NCBI GenBank assembly: GCA_964594075.1
Contig: CAZQKW010000029.1
Span: 1-47,925 of the forward strand
Direction of reading: 5' to 3'
From: CAZQKW01 sp964594075
GTDB lineage: Bacteria > Desulfobacterota > WTBG01 > CAIYCZ01
DNA length: 47,925 bases
Positions 9,389 through 17,988 of the stretch are shown one piece after another. Within the stretch, counting starts at the first letter, position 1, and every line of letters starts with the position of its first letter. The translations under genes were made by a program, and so were the position numbers. The notes beneath the pieces were generated by a model that saw nothing but the letters and a program-made list of their open reading frames with translations, was not told where the DNA came from and did not search any database.

Positions 9389-10066
9389 ATGGTTAGGCGT
9401 TTTAAAGCAGTGCTGTTTGATCTGGATGGGACATTGCTGGATACGCTTGAGGACATTGCGCGTTCGATGAACGCGGTGCTCATGAGCGCTGGGTTTTCCC
9501 CGCACCCGGTGGAAGCGTACCGGAAATTTATTGGAGAAGGTATAACCAATCTGGTGCACCGCGCCTTGCCCGGGAACGTTACGGAGGAACGCTTTGTGCA
9601 GAAGCATGTCTCTGCCATGATTGAGGAATACGGCAGGCGCTGGGCAGAGCACACCAGACCGTATCCTGAAATTGCGGAACTGCTGGATGAGCTCACAAAA
9701 CGAAACATCAAAATGGCGGTGCTGTCAAATAAAATGGATACGTTTACCAAAAAGATGGTGAAAACTTTTCTGGGCGCATGGCGTTTTGAGGAAGTCTTGG
9801 GTGCGCGGCATTCTTTACCGCAAAAACCCGATCCGGCAGGAGCATTGCACATCTCCCGAAAATGCACCATAAAACCGGAAGAATTTATTTATCTGGGCGA
9901 CTCGAACATAGATATGCGCACAGCGCTCCACGCCGGCATGTTTCCGGTGGGAGCCCTGTGGGGTTTTCAGACTGCAGACCAACTGCGTGCGGCCGGAGCA
10001 CACACGCTGGTCGCAACCCCGCTGGAACTATTAACCCTCTTTGACGCTGCGGCAAACCGCTCGTGA
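9389..10066 (+). CDS. HAD-superfamily phosphatase, phosphoglycolate phosphatase-like
   Basis: 225 residues. Motif I is FDLDGTLLDT with nucleophile D11 and acid D13. Motif II is AVLSNK, the motif III lysine is in PQKPDPAG, and motif IV is YLGDSNIDMRTA. The helical cap between motifs I and II is the Gph/PGMB type (C1 cap). Family members dephosphorylate 2-phosphoglycolate or small sugar phosphates. The exact substrate cannot be read from the sequence. The ATG has no clear ribosome site. It stands alone on the plus strand, converging with the next gene. Confidence 0.88.
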   Translation: MVRRFKAVLFDLDGTLLDTLEDIARSMNAVLMSAGFSPHPVEAYRKFIGEGITNLVHRALPGNVTEERFVQKHVSAMIEEYGRRWAEHTRPYPEIAELLDELTKRNIKMAVLSNKMDTFTKKMVKTFLGAWRFEEVLGARHSLPQKPDPAGALHISRKCTIKPEEFIYLGDSNIDMRTALHAGMFPVGALWGFQTADQLRAAGAHTLVATPLELLTLFDAAANRS

Positions 10067-10109
10067 ATAAATCAAATAACCACGCATGGATCGTTGCTTC
10101 GTATAAATC

Positions 10110-11534
10110 TCAACCGCGAAAATTTTTAGGCAACCGCAGAATATAACTCATGGCATGGCCGCACAGGGCAAAACCAAAAGAGGTAAACGGCATATGCCAT
10201 ACGATACAGTTCATGTGCGTATGTATATAAGAATGCGCTTTGAAAATAAAATACCATGATAACGGCGCCAGCAGGGAAAACCACGTGGCAATGACCAGAG
10301 CCATGCTCTTTGACCATCCTGAGCTATGCTGCAGTTTTTTCTTCTGAGCAAGAATAAACAAGGTTGCAATTATGAAAATAATCACCAGATAGCCAAACCG
10401 GATATTGAAGAGATACCGGTCAATAAAAGCATTGTGGGAGCTTACATAAGAAGTTAAATCAAAAAACGTTCCCTTCAGATACTTCCACAGCACCTCGCTT
10501 GGGCTGGCTTGCAAGCTTGCCGCATATTCAGGCGGAAACCCAAGAGGATCGGCGTGGGTTCTTTTTTTAAGGACAAAGAGGATATGATGCGCGCCGCTCA
10601 GCAGCCCCCCTGCAGCACATGAAATCTGCACGCACAGCAGCGCCATGCTCAGCAGAATTGCACCGCCTGCAGCACATCCAGATAGGAGCGCATGCCGCAC
10701 GATCCAGAATGTGCCGCGACTATCCGCCGCGCAGTAAAAGACCAGGGGCACCGCCAGCATAATCAGGGTGGTGGTGATATATTCGTAGCCGTTAAAGATA
10801 ACCTTTAGCAGAATGCCAGTAAAGACCATACTGATGAAGGTAATGGCATAGGGGCGCGTCGCTGCCCGCTGGCGTCGCAAGAAGTACAGTACCATGATCA
10901 TTGGCAGATAGAATGCCCACAACGTCCAGAACAGGTTGCGGCCAAAAACGGTAAGCCATTGTGATAGGAGCATGGTTGCGAGCACCCAAACCGCAGTAAT
11001 CCGGTCAAACTCCCGGTAGAACCAATACACTATAAAGGTCAGGGTGCATGCGGCGAGTAAGGAGTTGAGCATATAGAAGAACGTCAGTTTTATTGCGGGA
11101 GGCTGGTGAACTATTTTATCCACAACGGAGAGGAACAGTGCCTGGCCACCTACTTGAGATTTGTAGGTGGCAAATTCAGCGACGTTCTCGCCGTGGAGGT
11201 AGGCAGTATACTGATATTCAATAAGCGCTTCCCGGCTATTTTTGACGAAGTGGTATTGGGCTGCTGAGTGTTCAGAAAGCCCGCGGCCCAATAAGCCGCC
11301 GGCTGAGAAAATGCCATCCTGACGAGATTTAACCATTCTTCCGAGAACAAGGCTCTCTGAATCGCGCTGAAATTTTGCAAACCATGTTTGGTCGGCGACC
11401 CTCCAAGCATTTGCGTAAAACCCCAAAAACAGTAACACAACGGCCACCGCGCCACCGACGCGCTGTTTTGCCCAACCACATATGGTGCTGTTATTGATCG
11501 GCATGGGATAATTCTCTTGGTTGTATTTAAACAT
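10110..11534 (-). CDS. Polytopic membrane protein of unknown function, possibly GT-C type
   Basis: 474 residues with roughly ten hydrophobic segments. After the first membrane segment (about 25-45) there is a long extracytoplasmic-looking loop (about 50-140), then closely packed segments to the C-terminus. This layout is like GT-C fold mannosyl/arabinosyltransferase or Wzy-like envelope enzymes, but no catalytic motif (such as an early DD or DE) is clear. No function is assigned. Starts are possible at 11534 and 11504; the former has AAGG seven bases upstream. The gene is flanked by genes on the opposite strand. Confidence 0.7.
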   Translation of the reverse strand: MFKYNQENYPMPINNSTICGWAKQRVGGAVAVVLLFLGFYANAWRVADQTWFAKFQRDSESLVLGRMVKSRQDGIFSAGGLLGRGLSEHSAAQYHFVKNSREALIEYQYTAYLHGENVAEFATYKSQVGGQALFLSVVDKIVHQPPAIKLTFFYMLNSLLAACTLTFIVYWFYREFDRITAVWVLATMLLSQWLTVFGRNLFWTLWAFYLPMIMVLYFLRRQRAATRPYAITFISMVFTGILLKVIFNGYEYITTTLIMLAVPLVFYCAADSRGTFWIVRHALLSGCAAGGAILLSMALLCVQISCAAGGLLSGAHHILFVLKKRTHADPLGFPPEYAASLQASPSEVLWKYLKGTFFDLTSYVSSHNAFIDRYLFNIRFGYLVIIFIIATLFILAQKKKLQHSSGWSKSMALVIATWFSLLAPLSWYFIFKAHSYIHTHMNCIVWHMPFTSFGFALCGHAMSYILRLPKNFRG

Positions 11535-11896
11535 TTATACCTTGACGGCGGGGTGTGCTTCAAGCTTTTACGCACAAAAAAAAGAACTTTCCGCAAAAAT
11601 ATTTTATTGATGGAGATGAAGGAGCTTCTGCGGGTTTTTCTCTGCCACCACGCTGTGCGCATCCGCCGGCTTCACGACCCCAACACGGACGGTTGTGTTG
11701 CGGCGATAAAAAACTCCAGGCGCTCATGTGTTGATGTTCCACAGTATTCTTTTTGCGTTATCGTGTACCCATGTGATTCACATGTATTTCCGGGTTAATT
11801 TTGGGGACCGTCCTTACATAAAATCTCTTGACCTCTCGCTTGAAATTGAGGTAGGTATTTTCAGCGCAATAATGATTACCTCAGCGGGCATTTGCA
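11535..11896. other. Divergent intergenic region with a repeat copy
   Basis: 362 bases between the membrane protein and the L,D-transpeptidase genes. It contains repeat copy B (11643-11690). A TTGACC at 11828 lacks a good -10 at the right distance. Otherwise nothing was recognised. Confidence 0.4.
11643..11690. repeat. Dispersed intergenic repeat, copy B
   Basis: Contains CATCCGCCGGCTTCACGACC, matching copy A at 1070-1120 with few differences. The preceding GCCACCACGC also aligns with GCCGCCACAGC in copy A. Confidence 0.45.
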
Positions 11897-13306
11897 ATGA
11901 ATTCTTTTTTAGGATCTAATACCTTTAAGACATTATACGCAGTGACTATTGGTCTTGCCGTGGTTTGTCTGTTTATCATGAGCTGCGCCAGGGAGCAGAT
12001 AAAAATTGCACCGGAAGAGCGTCCGTCGCACTATATACCAAGGGAACTGCCTCCCGAAGAAGTCCCCCGGTTCTCTGTCTATACCCTCTTCCCGGCAGTT
12101 AATCTGCGAACCGGACCAGACGTGACCAGCATGGTAGTAAAGCAGCTTCAGCACAATGAAACCCTGGGAGTGTTCGGCGAAAAGGGCGAGTGGTTATATG
12201 TGAAGACCAGGGTTGGCACTGCAGGGTACGTACGCACGGATATGGTATCCGACCTGGTGCTTAAAGTGCATAAACAAGAACGCAGGCTATATGTGCGCAA
12301 GAAAGACAAAACCTTAAAAACATATCAAATTGCCTTGAGCGCAGAAAATCCCCTGGGCGATAAAGCACAACGGGGTGATTATGGCACCCCTGAAGGCCGG
12401 TTTTATATCTGTCAGATGAATGGCGATCCCGCACAGCTTAAATACGGGCCGCGGTCATTACTTATCAGTTATCCCAGCAGCGATGATGCGCGACGCGGAT
12501 TTAAAAATGGCCTTATCGATTATGCTACCTACCGGGACATTGTTCTGGCTATTAGAGACGGCAAGGTTCCCAACCAAAAAACTCTGCTGGGAGGCCAAAT
12601 CCGTATCCACGGCTGCGGCGGGAAATATGATTGGACCAAAGGCTGTATCGCGCTTGAAGACCGTGATATCCTTGAACTGTATGATATGGTTTCCGCCGGG
12701 ATTAGAGTGGAGATTTATAAGTCAGCAGAGCAGGATCAGGAACTAAATAACCCTGCATATTTAAGCGCCAAGGTTCTTGAGGGCGCACAGCAGCAGTTTC
12801 TGCGCGGCAACCTGTATGCCTATCAAGAAGAGGGAAAGACTGTGGGAGATTATCCTTCCAGAATCGCACAACATTGTGCCAGTCTTGAAATGCTGAACGC
12901 TATAGCGCGTCACGCAAAGATTGATCTTGAATCCCTGATTCAGGAAGATACCCTGCAGCATCCGTGGCGCTATGCAGCGTGCGGTACTGCCGATGCGCAA
13001 CGCTCTGCACTCAGTTTTTGCCAGGTTAAGACCTGGTTTTATTATCACACGCAGGTATTGTCCAGCATACTGGGAATGCAATTCGTTAAATATTTGAAGC
13101 CCGGCGACATCATTATTATGAGTACGCAGGGGTCTTCCGACTTGCAGGGTGATGTTTTGGGAATAATAGACGCGACCACCGAGCGGAACGGCTTTCCTAA
13201 AATAATCACCGTTTGGCAAAAGCCGGGACTCGTTGGTGTCGATCCTAAAAGGCCGCCGGGCATACTCTATTGTTTCCGGTTGACACACCCGTTCGAGTAT
13301 CAGTAA
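11897..13306 (+). CDS. Lipoprotein L,D-transpeptidase with SH3 and DUF1287-like domains
   Basis: 469 residues. A lipoprotein signal has lipobox IMSC with acyl-accepting C30. A bacterial SH3 domain follows (about 57-117, with AVNLRTGPD). The YkuD catalytic domain covers about 120-275, with IHGCGG (H238) and DWTKGCIALEDRD (C250) as catalytic residues. YkuD enzymes make 3-3 peptidoglycan cross-links or attach proteins to peptidoglycan. The last 190 residues are unusual: QEEGKTVGDYP, a Cys at about 327 followed by a helix, and KYLKPGDIIIMS with GDVLGIID. These recall DUF1287, an NlpC/P60-like fold. It may be a two-headed cell-wall enzyme in the envelope. Confidence 0.85.
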   Translation: MNSFLGSNTFKTLYAVTIGLAVVCLFIMSCAREQIKIAPEERPSHYIPRELPPEEVPRFSVYTLFPAVNLRTGPDVTSMVVKQLQHNETLGVFGEKGEWLYVKTRVGTAGYVRTDMVSDLVLKVHKQERRLYVRKKDKTLKTYQIALSAENPLGDKAQRGDYGTPEGRFYICQMNGDPAQLKYGPRSLLISYPSSDDARRGFKNGLIDYATYRDIVLAIRDGKVPNQKTLLGGQIRIHGCGGKYDWTKGCIALEDRDILELYDMVSAGIRVEIYKSAEQDQELNNPAYLSAKVLEGAQQQFLRGNLYAYQEEGKTVGDYPSRIAQHCASLEMLNAIARHAKIDLESLIQEDTLQHPWRYAACGTADAQRSALSFCQVKTWFYYHTQVLSSILGMQFVKYLKPGDIIIMSTQGSSDLQGDVLGIIDATTERNGFPKIITVWQKPGLVGVDPKRPPGILYCFRLTHPFEYQ

Positions 13307-13345
13307 GAAAGACAACAAAGTGCCGAACACAGAGAGGAAGATCAC

Positions 13346-13927
13346 ATGAAAGTAGTTGCCTTTAACGGAAGCCCACGCAAGCATGGAAATACTCAGCAGG
13401 CCATTGAGCTTGTTTTTGAAGAGCTAAAGAAGGAAAATATAGCAACTGAACTAATATCAATCGGCGGAAAACCACTGCACGGCTGCACCGCCTGTTACGA
13501 ATGTTTTTCCCGTAAAGACCGGCAATGCGTGATAACCAATGATAATCTGAACAGCTATCTTGCGCGTATGATCGAAGCAGACGGAATCATCATCGGTTCC
13601 CCTGTATATTTTAGCAATATGACTCCCGAAGTTAAAGCGCTCATTGACCGCGTCGGTCTGGTTGCGCGGGCAAATGATAATATGCTCAGAAGAAAAGTGG
13701 GTGCCGCAGTCGTGGTGGTGCGCAGGGCCGGGGCCACTTTTACCTTTTCCGCCATCAATTTTTTCTTTTTTATCAGTGAAATGATTGTGCCGGGATCAAC
13801 CTACTGGAATCTTGCCATCGGCCGCGAGCCGGGCGAGATCCAGGGCGACGAGGAGGGCTTAACCACGTTCAGACGGCTGGGCCAGAATATGGCATGGCTG
13901 CTTAAAAAAACCCATGCAACCCTGTGA
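13346..13927 (+). CDS. Iron-sulfur flavoprotein, NADPH-dependent FMN reductase family
   Basis: 193 residues with a flavodoxin-like fold. The FMN phosphate loop is NGSPRKHGNT (7-16) and the isoalloxazine loop is GSPVYFSNMTPEVKALIDR. Cysteines C47, C50, C53 and C61 form the compact C-x2-C-x2-C-x7-C motif that binds a 4Fe-4S cluster in archaeal and bacterial iron-sulfur flavoproteins. It is probably a soluble electron carrier or oxidative-stress reductase. The ribosome site AGAGGAAG is well placed. It lies 39 bases after the transpeptidase gene and upstream of the DUF1573 gene; a shared redox role with the latter is only a guess. Confidence 0.87.
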   Translation: MKVVAFNGSPRKHGNTQQAIELVFEELKKENIATELISIGGKPLHGCTACYECFSRKDRQCVITNDNLNSYLARMIEADGIIIGSPVYFSNMTPEVKALIDRVGLVARANDNMLRRKVGAAVVVVRRAGATFTFSAINFFFFISEMIVPGSTYWNLAIGREPGEIQGDEEGLTTFRRLGQNMAWLLKKTHATL

Positions 13928-14070
13928 AACTATATTGACCTTGAAGCAGAATGCTTTTGCTGCCATTACCAGAAGCAGCCGAGCGTTACGCGCAAAAAGG
14001 ATTGGATAATATTTTAAATTTATGATAAAAAAATTATATTTTATATTTCAAAGAAGGAGGATAAGGAAAT

Positions 14071-15219
14071 ATGACCCATTCAGACACGATTCATGTATCG
14101 GTAAAATACGCACTGTTACCGGTTCTGGTTATTGCCGCACTCTGCCTCCTGGGTGGTGTGCAGGCAGATGCTCAGCAGGCACAGCAGTCTGCACAAGCAC
14201 CGGCAGCGCAGAATACTGGTGAGGCTCCCAAGATCAAATTTGACGAGCTCGAACATGACTTTGGCAAAGTAGAGCAAAATACCTCTGTGAAACATTCTTT
14301 TAGTTTTAAAAATGTCGGCAAGGGATTACTGGTCATTGAAAATGTAAAAGCATCTTGAGGCTGCACCGCAGCTTTGGCTTCTGCCAAAGAGATTCCCCCG
14401 GGCGGGGAAGGAAAAATTGAAGCAACCTTGAGAACCGGCGCACGTGGCGGTAAAACATCTAAAACAATTACGGTCACCACTAATGATCCTGCTCAGAAGA
14501 CCATACAGTTGAAAATTTCAGCTGAGGTGCAAATAGCGCTCGCCCTTGAGCCATACCTGATAAATTTTGGTCGCTTTAAGAAAGATGAAACACCGGTACG
14601 GTATGTATCAGTGATCGGTGATGATAAAGATTCAACGAAAATCCTTTCAGCAGAACCAAAAGATAAAAACATCAAAGTTGAGATTAACCACAAGGGATTT
14701 GAAAACAACAAGGATAACCGCATAAAGATCTCGGTGCTACCAAACATGAAGGTAGGGCAGTTCCGGGACGTAATTGCCGTTACTACCGATCACAAGACCA
14801 GTAAAAATTTGAATATCAGCGTGTTTGGTGAAGTTGTGGGCGATATCATGGTAAGTCCGCGTTCCTTCTCCTTTGGATATTTTGAACGGGGAAAGGCGCC
14901 AGAAAAAATAGTGACGCTTAAAGCTAATCCGCCGGCAACTTTTAAGGTGCTGAAAGCAGAGTCAACGGCGCCGGAAGTGCTGGTTGAAAAAGTGACAGTT
15001 AAAGAAGGCAGTGAATATCAGATCAAGGCACGGATCAAGGACGATTTTGATAAAGATTTCCTGCGCGGCAATATCGTGATAACCACGGACAACACTGAAC
15101 AGCCGACTATTGAGATAATGTATTTTGGCAGGGTGCAGAAGGCTCAGGCGACAACACCAGTGCCGCCGGGCACTTCAATATCAGTGCCAGCCATGACCTC
15201 AGTGCCGCCGTCGCCCTAA
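14071..15219 (+). CDS. DUF1573 exported protein with in-frame UGA (candidate selenoprotein)
   Basis: One reading frame of 382 codons interrupted only by TGA at codon 96 (14356-14358). A very strong ribosome site (AAGGAGG) precedes the ATG, and residues 1-33 are a signal peptide. The first DUF1573 domain (about 50-150) has FDELEHDFGKV, FKNVGKG and, after the UGA, GCTAA, IPPGGEGKI and TVTTNDP. Family members have S-C-G-C-T at this point, so UGA replaces the first Cys. Two more Ig-like repeats follow (about 155-360), then a Pro/Thr/Ser tail. Reading UGA as selenocysteine gives a full-length protein with a U-G-C redox-type pair. Alternatives are a Cys-to-stop mutation, a sequencing error, or restart at TTG 14374. 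Neighbouring genes use TGA as a normal stop, so the code is not reassigned. Confidence 0.75.
14356..14358 (+). other. In-frame UGA, candidate selenocysteine codon
   Basis: The codon sits in the place of the first Cys of the conserved DUF1573 CGCT motif. The frame is open on both sides, and the conserved family sequence continues directly after it. Confidence 0.65.
14360..14409 (+). promoter_or_regulatory. Hairpins just after the UGA, candidate bacterial SECIS
   Basis: Hairpin 1 is a perfect 7-bp stem, CTTTGGC (14372-14378) with GCCAAAG (14383-14389), around a 4-base loop that starts 20 bases after the UGA. Hairpin 2 is a 6-bp stem, TTCCCC (14393-14398) with GGGGAA (14404-14409), with loop CGGGC starting 40 bases after the UGA. 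A smaller GCTGC/GCAGC stem begins at 14360. The distance of hairpin 1 fits known bacterial SECIS elements, but its loop lacks the expected early G. Hairpin 2 has that G but is a little far. Confidence 0.45.
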
Positions 15220-15273
15220 GAATTGAAACTCCTCCTCATTGCGGTGCGCAGAGGATCGATGGACAGCATGAGC

Positions 15274-15318
15274 AACACCCCTTTTTCTCTTGCAGGGAAT
15301 TAAGGGGTGTTTCCTTTC
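15274..15318 (+). terminator. Possible terminator after the DUF1573 gene
   Basis: A perfect 10-bp stem, AACACCCCTT (15274-15283) with AAGGGGTGTT (15302-15311), around an 18-base loop, followed by an interrupted T-run (TCCTTT). It lies between the DUF1573 gene and ubiD and could also act in the ubiD leader. Confidence 0.45.
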
Positions 15319-15330
15319 GGGTGCAGATTA

Positions 15331-16770
15331 ATGGCATTTAAAGACTTGCAGGAATATATTGCTGCTCTTTCTTTGCGGCGCGACTTAAAAAAAATTACGG
15401 TCCCCGTAGATCCGGTTCTTGAGATTACCGAAATAGCAGACCGGATGGTCAAACGCGGCGGTCCGGCGCTGCTCTTTGAAAACGCTGCGGGTTCGCCTTT
15501 TCCGGTTGCAATCAATCTTTTCGGAACGCTGCAGCGCCTCTGTTTTGCTTTGGGGGTGGAAGACCTTGACGAAATAGCAAGACGGGTAGTGGGGCTGATG
15601 CCCCAATCCCCTCCCGACACGTTTTTTGAAAAAATGCGGTTTCTGGTTAAATTGAAAGAGATCAGTGGGTTTCAGCCGCGCAAAGTCAGTGCCGGCCCGG
15701 TGCAGGAACTCGTTGAACAAACGCCAAATCTGCTGCGCTTGCCGGTTTTAAAATGCTGGCCAAAAGATGCGGGGCGTTTTATAACCTTGCCCCTGGTTGT
15801 TACCCGAAACCCGCACACCGGGCAGCAAAATATCGGCATGTATCGTATTCAGATCATCAGCGAAACAAAAGCCATCATGCACTGGCACGTTCATCATGAC
15901 GGGGCGAAAAACTTCCGCTTGCATCAGGCGCAGGGTCAAGACATGGAGGTGGCTATAGTTCTGGGCGGCGACCCGGCAACCATTTACGCAGCCACAGCGC
16001 CGCTGCCGCCCGGATTTGACGAGTTATTATTCGCGGGCTTTTTGCGCGGGGAAGCCGTTGAGGTGGTGCGGGGAACAACCGTTGACCTGCTCCTGCCGGC
16101 GCATGGCGAGTTTCTTATTGAAGGTAGTGTTTCTGCAACCGAGACCATGCTGGAAGGGCCATTTGGCGATCATACCGGATTTTATTCAGGCGCTGATACC
16201 TACCCGGTAATTACTATAAAAACTATAACGAGAAAAAAATCTCCGATTTACCCGGCGACTATTGTTGGCCGGCCACCCATGGAGGATTGCTATTTCGGCA
16301 AGGCGACCGAGCGCATTTTCCTGCCGCTTATCAGACTCCAGCTTCCTGAAGTTTCAGACATCAACCTGCCCTGTGAAGGCGTATTTCACAACTGTGTGAT
16401 TGTTGCCATCAAGAAGGAATATCCCGGGCATGCGCGCAAGGTGGCTTCAGCGCTGTGGGGGATGGGGCAGATGATGTTTGTCAAGGCAATCATTATTGTT
16501 GACGAAGACGTTGATGTTCAGAACCTGTCAGAGGTTGCCTGGAAAGTGTTGAGCAGCGTGGACCCTGAGCGCGATACATTTATGGTAAAAGGGCCGCTTG
16601 ATGTGTTAGACCACGCAGCGCCGCAATCAATCTATGGTTCAAAAATTGGCATTGATGCCACACGAAAATTGAAGGAAGAAGGCCATCTGCGGCCATGGCC
16701 AGAAGAGATAAAAATGGCCCCCGAAATAAAAGCCCTGGTTGATAAGCGCTGGAAAGAATACGGTTTTTAA
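15331..16770 (+). CDS. ubiD: UbiD-family prenylated-FMN decarboxylase
   Basis: 479 residues from the ATG at 15331. A GTG at 15307 is possible but lies inside the terminator-like hairpin. The N-terminal MAFKDLQEYIAAL is typical. ETMLEGPFGDHTGFYS (E271, E275) contains the catalytic acidic cluster, and the C-terminal part has the family pattern through DVLDHAAP. Relatives remove the carboxyl group from 4-hydroxy-3-polyprenylbenzoate or similar aromatic acids using prenylated FMN. UbiA starts 8 bases downstream, so the pair should prenylate and then decarboxylate a quinone precursor. With mqnE, mqnA and mqnC in the window, the likely substrate is a menaquinone intermediate. The UbiX partner is not seen here. 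Confidence 0.92.
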   Translation: MAFKDLQEYIAALSLRRDLKKITVPVDPVLEITEIADRMVKRGGPALLFENAAGSPFPVAINLFGTLQRLCFALGVEDLDEIARRVVGLMPQSPPDTFFEKMRFLVKLKEISGFQPRKVSAGPVQELVEQTPNLLRLPVLKCWPKDAGRFITLPLVVTRNPHTGQQNIGMYRIQIISETKAIMHWHVHHDGAKNFRLHQAQGQDMEVAIVLGGDPATIYAATAPLPPGFDELLFAGFLRGEAVEVVRGTTVDLLLPAHGEFLIEGSVSATETMLEGPFGDHTGFYSGADTYPVITIKTITRKKSPIYPATIVGRPPMEDCYFGKATERIFLPLIRLQLPEVSDINLPCEGVFHNCVIVAIKKEYPGHARKVASALWGMGQMMFVKAIIIVDEDVDVQNLSEVAWKVLSSVDPERDTFMVKGPLDVLDHAAPQSIYGSKIGIDATRKLKEEGHLRPWPEEIKMAPEIKALVDKRWKEYGF

Positions 16771-16778
16771 TAACGTGT

Positions 16779-17636
16779 ATGAAAAAGCTCAAGCTCATTC
16801 TTCACATGATCAAATTTGAGCATACGATCTTCGCGCTGCCTTTTGCCTATCTGGGCATGGTGCTCGGGGCACGAGGAATGCCGGATTTTTATTCCTTCTT
16901 CTGGATAACGGCTGCCATGGTGGGAGCGCGCAGTTATGCCATGGCGGTAAACCGCCTTGCAGACCGTAATATTGACTGCCGCAACCCCCGCACCCAAAAC
17001 TGGCCTCTGTCGCAAGGATTAATAAGTGTTTATGAAACCAGCGCTTTTGTGCTCTGTTCCATCCTGTTATTTGTGATTGCTGCCTTTATGCTTCCGTCTC
17101 TCTGCCGCAAGCTGTGGCCCGTGGCGCTTTTCCCAATGACCATCTATCCGTTCCTCAAGAGGTTTACCTTTTTAAGTCACTTTGTGCTGGGCATTTCTCT
17201 CGGTCTTGCGCCACTGGGGGCATGGATTGCGGTTACCAATATGTTTCCGCCGTTTGGTATTTTTGCTCTGGGGTTGGCGGTGGCTCTGTGGACCGCAGGA
17301 TTTGATATTATTTATAGCTGTCAGGACTATAATTTTGATAAGCAGGAGGGCCTCCACTCGGCGCCAGTGCAGTTCGGCATAGATGCAGCGCTCGGTCTAA
17401 CCAAAATTCTTCATATACTGACCGTTGTGTTTTTGTTACTGGTGGGGACGAGCTTTTCGCTGGGGTTGGTATTTTATCTGGGTGTTGTTGTCATCGCCAT
17501 CTTCCTCTGGTATGAAAACCGGATTATTCATCCTGACGATCTCTCCCGGGTTGATGTATCGTTCTTTACACTCAACGGATTCGTCAGCGTGTTTGCTTTC
17601 ATGTTTACATTTTTGTCAGTGGTTTTAAAGATTTGA
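16779..17636 (+). CDS. ubiA: UbiA-family prenyltransferase (MqnP/UbiA-like)
   Basis: 285 residues with eight or nine membrane segments. It joins a polyprenyl chain to an aromatic quinone precursor in the inner membrane. The first Asp-rich motif is NRLADRNIDCRNPRT (N58, D62, D66) and the second is DIIYSCQDYNFD (from about D176), both binding Mg2+-diphosphate. The position usually read as RPLxxG is NWPLSQG, a mild deviation. It follows ubiD by 8 bases. The chain donor may come from the polyprenyl diphosphate synthase gene at 18361-19347. Confidence 0.93.
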   Translation: MKKLKLILHMIKFEHTIFALPFAYLGMVLGARGMPDFYSFFWITAAMVGARSYAMAVNRLADRNIDCRNPRTQNWPLSQGLISVYETSAFVLCSILLFVIAAFMLPSLCRKLWPVALFPMTIYPFLKRFTFLSHFVLGISLGLAPLGAWIAVTNMFPPFGIFALGLAVALWTAGFDIIYSCQDYNFDKQEGLHSAPVQFGIDAALGLTKILHILTVVFLLLVGTSFSLGLVFYLGVVVIAIFLWYENRIIHPDDLSRVDVSFFTLNGFVSVFAFMFTFLSVVLKI

Positions 17637-17672
17637 ACAAAAAAAGTTATGCGTGAGTCGTTAAGGTAGGGC

Positions 17673-17951
17673 ATGAAAAAATTATTTTTTTATCTCATAT
17701 GCCAAATCATAGTTATTAACTTATTCGTGGCCATATATTTTTTTAATATTCTCTCCGGTGCCACTATTATTTTGTTAATGAGCGGTTATTTAATTGTATC
17801 AGGAATATTCTTATTGTTTCTGTGCGCCGTAACAAAAAGAACGTCAGGCCTACACACCGCGAAGGCAATACATTTTTTAATGTATCTTATTGTTCCCTCA
17901 AAGATTGCATGTGGCATTGCTTTGTTATTCGTCAGATCAGTGCTGCCATAA
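17673..17951 (+). CDS. Small membrane protein, unknown
   Basis: 92 residues with three predicted membrane segments (about 4-27, 31-52, 68-89) and a short basic loop. A good ribosome site (AAGGTAGGG) precedes the ATG and the gene follows ubiA by 36 bases, so it is probably expressed. No family was recognised. Confidence 0.55.
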   Translation: MKKLFFYLICQIIVINLFVAIYFFNILSGATIILLMSGYLIVSGIFLLFLCAVTKRTSGLHTAKAIHFLMYLIVPSKIACGIALLFVRSVLP

Positions 17952-17988
17952 CACTCCATAGCAACGGATGATATCAACAAGAGGCGAT

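Noticed and set aside
14374..15219. Separate gene starting at TTG 14374
   Set aside because: It would begin in the middle of a DUF1573 domain without a ribosome site or signal peptide; it is the continuation of the upstream frame.
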